From an uncultured Collinsella sp. (GTDB lineage Bacteria > Actinomycetota > Coriobacteriia > Coriobacteriales > Coriobacteriaceae): 7,244 bases of DNA. Position 1 is the stretch's first letter; each line of letters opens with the position of its first letter. Below the pieces are notes generated by a model. The model was not told the DNA's origin, ran no database searches, and saw only the letters and a program-made list of their open reading frames with translations. Below are positions 5,099 to 7,244 of this stretch, piece after piece. Position numbers and translations under genes: made by a program. The DNA lies in contig CABUSL010000109.1 of the NCBI GenBank assembly GCA_902494295.1, positions 1 to 7,244 of the forward strand. The letters run 5' to 3'.

Positions 5099-6832
5099 CT
5101 ATGAGTGGACAACCACGCACAGGCCGACTTTGATGCAGTCGTGCAGTGCCTTTGCATCGGCCAGGCGCAGATTGATGCAGCCGTGGCTGCCGCACCATTT
5201 GTACGACTCGGCGTTATCGAAGCTCTTGTCGTTTTGCCATGTGGCGTCGTGGAAGCCGATCATATTGCCCTCGAACGGCATCCAGTAGCTCACCGGGCTC
5301 TCGTATTTGGGCTTACCGGTCTCGGGGTCCTTGGCTCCGATTAGGGTGCTGCCGCCGTCGTTGCTGTTGATCTGCCACACGCCCTCGGGGGTGGCGTCTT
5401 CGCCCGGTTTGCCGGAAATGAAGTTGGCCTCCCAAACGATATTACCGTTCTCGTCATAGTAGCGCGCGTGCTGCTCGGACAGGTCGACGTCGATATACGC
5501 CTTCCAGTCGGGCTCTCCCTTTGCGGTAAAGGTGTCGGCCTTCTGGGAGTACTTGATCTCGATCTCGCCGGTCTGCTTGTTGTTAATGGCGTCCTCGACC
5601 TGCTTGGCGAGCGAGCTGCTGTCGATGGACCAACCAAAGTCGCCGCCTTCGACGGCACATTGCTTGCCATCGGCGCGCGTCCACCAGCGAGTGGAACCCA
5701 CGGTATTAAAGCCGTTGGCGAGCTCGGCTGCCCAGCTACTGATCTGCGACGTATCGAGCGTGGGGTTGGCCGGATCAGCAAAGCTGATCCACTGAAGCAC
5801 GGAGCTGCCGTCGACCTTTCCGGCATCCTCGCCGTTGAGCTTAAGGGTCACGTTGACGCCCAGGAAGTTGTTGGCGGCATCGCATGCGGCCTGAATCTGA
5901 TCATCGGTCAGCGTTCCATTGAGCGGTTCATAGGCATCGTTGCCGAGCTTGGAAAGATCTACGGTCTCTTCCAGCGAGGCAAGCTCGAGCTCGGCATACT
6001 TAATGACATGCTCGCGGTTGAGTTTTTCGTTGGAGCGCGCCTTCTCGACGGTAAACTTGCCGGCCTGCTCGTCATAGGAGCTATTGGCCTCGAACGTGCC
6101 CGAACGGCCTTCGTTAAACTCGTCGATGGCGGCGCCTAGATCCTTCTCAAACTTCTTTTGGTCAAAGGTGTCGGAGAGCATGGACAGGTCGACGTCTTGA
6201 TCAAGATCGACTTCGTTGGAGGTGGCGGTTGTTTTGGTTTTGCCGCTTAAGGATTCCACAAGGTGGACCGGCCATACAAAGGCTTCGTTGTGGCTGATGA
6301 TCTCTTTTGCGGCAGCCTCTCCGTTGACGATGGGTTCATCGGACTCGGGCTGATAGGTCCAGCTAAAGTCATCGCCTGTCACGGTGAGCTTATAGTGCTT
6401 CCATGCCGAGTTGACCTTGGTGGCGGCAGACGAAGCGTTGGAGAACGAGACGTCGACGCCGGCGATGGTGGTGTTGGGGTAGGCTACCTGCGAAAATGCT
6501 ACGACGCCTACGATATAGACAATGACGATAAGACCCAGGACGACAAAGAGCGTCGTCTTTTTGCCCGACTTATTGTTCTCGGCGGGTTTGCGCGCGGGGC
6601 CACGATCGCCTCGAGCGTGCGTGGGGGGCTGCTTGGGCGCATTGCCGTTTGCCTGGCGCTGCTGACGTTGTTGACGCTGCTGTCGCTGTTGGTTCGGACG
6701 TTGAGAAGCGTTTGCCGCACCACGCTGCTGACCGTGGCTCGGCGCGATAGGACGCGGCGACTGAACGCCGCCGGTGTGCCTGCTCGGCTGCTGCGGATCG
6801 GGAATCAGTTGAGTTCGATCGTTTTGCGACAT
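5099..6832 (-). CDS. Membrane-anchored L,D-transpeptidase (YkuD domain)
   Basis: This protein should make 3-3 peptidoglycan cross-links, or attach groups to the meso-diaminopimelate or equivalent residue of stem peptides, outside the membrane. It has 577 residues from ATG 6832: a Pro/Gln/Arg-rich cytoplasmic tail (1-92) with four QQR repeats (48-59), one TM helix (about 94-115, type II orientation), a long extracytoplasmic stalk (about 120-435) resembling PG_binding_4-type modules found before YkuD domains, and a C-terminal YkuD domain (about 443-577). Catalytic signatures are GFH (H528) and SHGCINL (S549-L555, nucleophile C552). C547 lies five residues before the nucleophile. Start choice: AAGGA (6843-6847) is 10 nt from this ATG but only 1 nt from the ATG at 6841, which would add MHT. 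Overall architecture resembles Enterococcus faecium Ldt(fm), though longer. It has its own upstream promoter. Such enzymes are known for bypassing beta-lactam-sensitive cross-linking. Confidence 0.92.
   Translation of the reverse strand: MSQNDRTQLIPDPQQPSRHTGGVQSPRPIAPSHGQQRGAANASQRPNQQRQQRQQRQQRQANGNAPKQPPTHARGDRGPARKPAENNKSGKKTTLFVVLGLIVIVYIVGVVAFSQVAYPNTTIAGVDVSFSNASSAATKVNSAWKHYKLTVTGDDFSWTYQPESDEPIVNGEAAAKEIISHNEAFVWPVHLVESLSGKTKTTATSNEVDLDQDVDLSMLSDTFDQKKFEKDLGAAIDEFNEGRSGTFEANSSYDEQAGKFTVEKARSNEKLNREHVIKYAELELASLEETVDLSKLGNDAYEPLNGTLTDDQIQAACDAANNFLGVNVTLKLNGEDAGKVDGSSVLQWISFADPANPTLDTSQISSWAAELANGFNTVGSTRWWTRADGKQCAVEGGDFGWSIDSSSLAKQVEDAINNKQTGEIEIKYSQKADTFTAKGEPDWKAYIDVDLSEQHARYYDENGNIVWEANFISGKPGEDATPEGVWQINSNDGGSTLIGAKDPETGKPKYESPVSYWMPFEGNMIGFHDATWQNDKSFDNAESYKWCGSHGCINLRLADAKALHDCIKVGLCVVVHS
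6656..6692 (-). repeat. Four tandem 9-nt units encoding (QQR)4
   Basis: Four near-identical 9-nt units (plus-strand forms CGCTGCTGA, CGTTGTTGA, CGCTGCTGT, CGCTGTTGG) encode Gln-Gln-Arg four times in the cytoplasmic tail of the L,D-transpeptidase. The period is a whole number of codons, so copy-number changes by slippage would keep the frame. Confidence 0.85.
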
Positions 6833-6842
6833 CGTATGCATA

Positions 6843-6847
6843 TCCTT
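6843..6847 (-). promoter_or_regulatory. Ribosome binding site deciding the L,D-transpeptidase start
   Basis: AAGGA on the minus strand is 10 nt before ATG 6832 and 1 nt before ATG 6841. The spacing favours 6832, although 10 nt is at the long end of normal. Confidence 0.6.
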
Positions 6848-6889
6848 CGATTTTCGCCTTGCGGTTCATCGTGTTTTTACTGGGCTTGC

Positions 6890-6918
6890 ATTATAGCGAT
6901 TGCCCTGCTGTTTGTGGT
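6890..6918 (-). promoter_or_regulatory. Sigma-70-type promoter of the L,D-transpeptidase gene
   Basis: The minus strand has a perfect -10 hexamer TATAAT (6890-6895). Exactly 17 bp upstream is ACCACA (6913-6918), which keeps the last three bases (ACA) of the TTGACA consensus but is otherwise weak. A transcript would begin near 6883 and leave a leader of about 50 nt before ATG 6832. The promoter lies just past the serine dehydratase terminator, which makes the transpeptidase an independent transcription unit. Confidence 0.7.
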
Positions 6919-6939
6919 ACGGAAACGGTGGCATTCAAA

Positions 6940-6965
6940 AGAGGTGGGACATTTGTCCCACCTTT
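6940..6965 (-). terminator. Rho-independent terminator of the L-serine dehydratase gene
   Basis: AGGTGGGACA (6942-6951) and TGTCCCACCT (6954-6963) form a perfect 10-bp inverted repeat around TT; in RNA this is probably a 9-bp stem with a four-base loop. Read on the minus strand it begins 18 nt after the dehydratase stop (6982-6984) and is followed by CTTTTG, a short U-run. It closes that gene before the transpeptidase promoter. Its high symmetry also leaves open that it is a copy of a dispersed palindrome. Confidence 0.8.
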
Positions 6966-6981
6966 GAGTCGCTCTTTGCCG

Positions 6982-7244
6982 CTATCCGCACACACCGCAT
7001 TTTGCACAGGCCGAAAGTGCGGCCGGAGCCTGCGCGATGCCGCCCTTCGCCGTCTCGCGCAGCGTGGCCGGCAACGCGTGACCCACCGAGAGCATGACAT
7101 GTGCCATCTGGTCAAACGGCACCAGGCTCTTAATGCCTGCGAGGGCGAGTTGTGCCGAGCTAAAGGCCGCTGCCACGCCAATGGCGTTGCGGTTTTGGCA
7201 GGGCACCTCCACGAGGCCGCCTACAGGATCGCAGACCAGGCCCT
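6982..7244 (-). CDS. L-serine dehydratase (ammonia-lyase), iron-sulfur type, alpha-domain C-terminal fragment
   Basis: The enzyme deaminates L-serine to pyruvate and ammonia with a [4Fe-4S] cluster, in the cytoplasm of many anaerobes. Only the last 86 residues are in the window; the frame stays open to base 7244, so the gene starts outside. The fragment opens with GLVCDPVGGLVEVPCQNRNA, the hallmark of the alpha domain. Its two cysteines, 11 residues apart, match the spacing of two cluster ligands in the family. Next come the helical part (AFSSAQLALAG), LPATLRETAKGGIA and a cysteine-rich end, CAKCGVCG, at the stop TAG (6982-6984). The GTG at 7212 is an internal valine, not a start. Whether the beta domain is fused or a separate gene (sdaAA/sdaAB style) cannot be seen. 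A terminator follows directly, so it ends its transcription unit. Confidence 0.92.
   Translation of the reverse strand, partial: GLVCDPVGGLVEVPCQNRNAIGVAAAFSSAQLALAGIKSLVPFDQMAHVMLSVGHALPATLRETAKGGIAQAPAALSACAKCGVCG

Noticed and set aside
5468..6139. Plus-strand 223-codon frame opposite the L,D-transpeptidase
   Set aside because: It is antisense to a gene with clear TM and catalytic motifs. The hydrophobic pattern mirrors the codons of the real strand and no family is recognisable.
6833..6841. L,D-transpeptidase start at ATG 6841
   Set aside because: The AAGGA site is only 1 nt away, too close for initiation. ATG 6832 has usable spacing. The difference is three residues, so this stays a mild preference.
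1..7244. Undescribed defence, CRISPR or phage-like system
   Set aside because: Every large gene belongs to a known family. There are no direct-repeat arrays, integrases, nucleases or toxin-antitoxin pairs.

Overview
The window looks like chromosomal DNA of a high-GC, anaerobic Gram-positive bacterium, most likely a Coriobacteriia member resembling Collinsella. This placement is inferred from composition, gene content and protein style (YknXYZ-type exporter, membrane-anchored YkuD transpeptidase, iron-sulfur serine dehydratase); no marker gene is present to prove it.

Left arm (1-1334, + strand): the 3' end of a cobalamin (corrin ring) gene cluster. A 5'-truncated cbiC (precorrin-8X methylmutase) is followed, with overlapping stop and start codons, by a complete cbiJ (precorrin-6A reductase). 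Sampled lines are about 65-72% GC, clearly above the 50-58% sampled to the right.

Junction (1335-1545): a gap between convergent genes. It holds a short relic of an IS21-type transposase (IstA). The IstA-like sequence stops at the edge of a 77-bp imperfect palindrome (1461-1537). Relic, palindrome and GC step together suggest the edge of an acquired or rearranged segment.

Centre (1546-4966, - strand): a tightly packed three-gene operon, read from 4966 down to 1546. It encodes a membrane-anchored HlyD/MacA/YknX-type adaptor, a MacB/LolD/YknY-type ATPase and a MacB/YknZ-type FtsX-domain permease. The genes overlap by 1 and 4 nt, so they are probably translationally coupled. Together they should form one export or envelope-protection ABC machine in the cytoplasmic membrane. 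The substrate cannot be read from the sequence.

Right arm (5099-7244, - strand): a single-pass membrane L,D-transpeptidase (YkuD) with its own good promoter (TATAAT at 6890-6895). Upstream of it lie the terminator and 3' end of an L-serine dehydratase alpha-domain gene, which runs off the window with a cysteine-rich C-terminus.

I found no rRNA, tRNA, CRISPR array, riboswitch or defence system, and no clearly new multi-gene system. The most unusual piece is the transposase-relic/palindrome junction.
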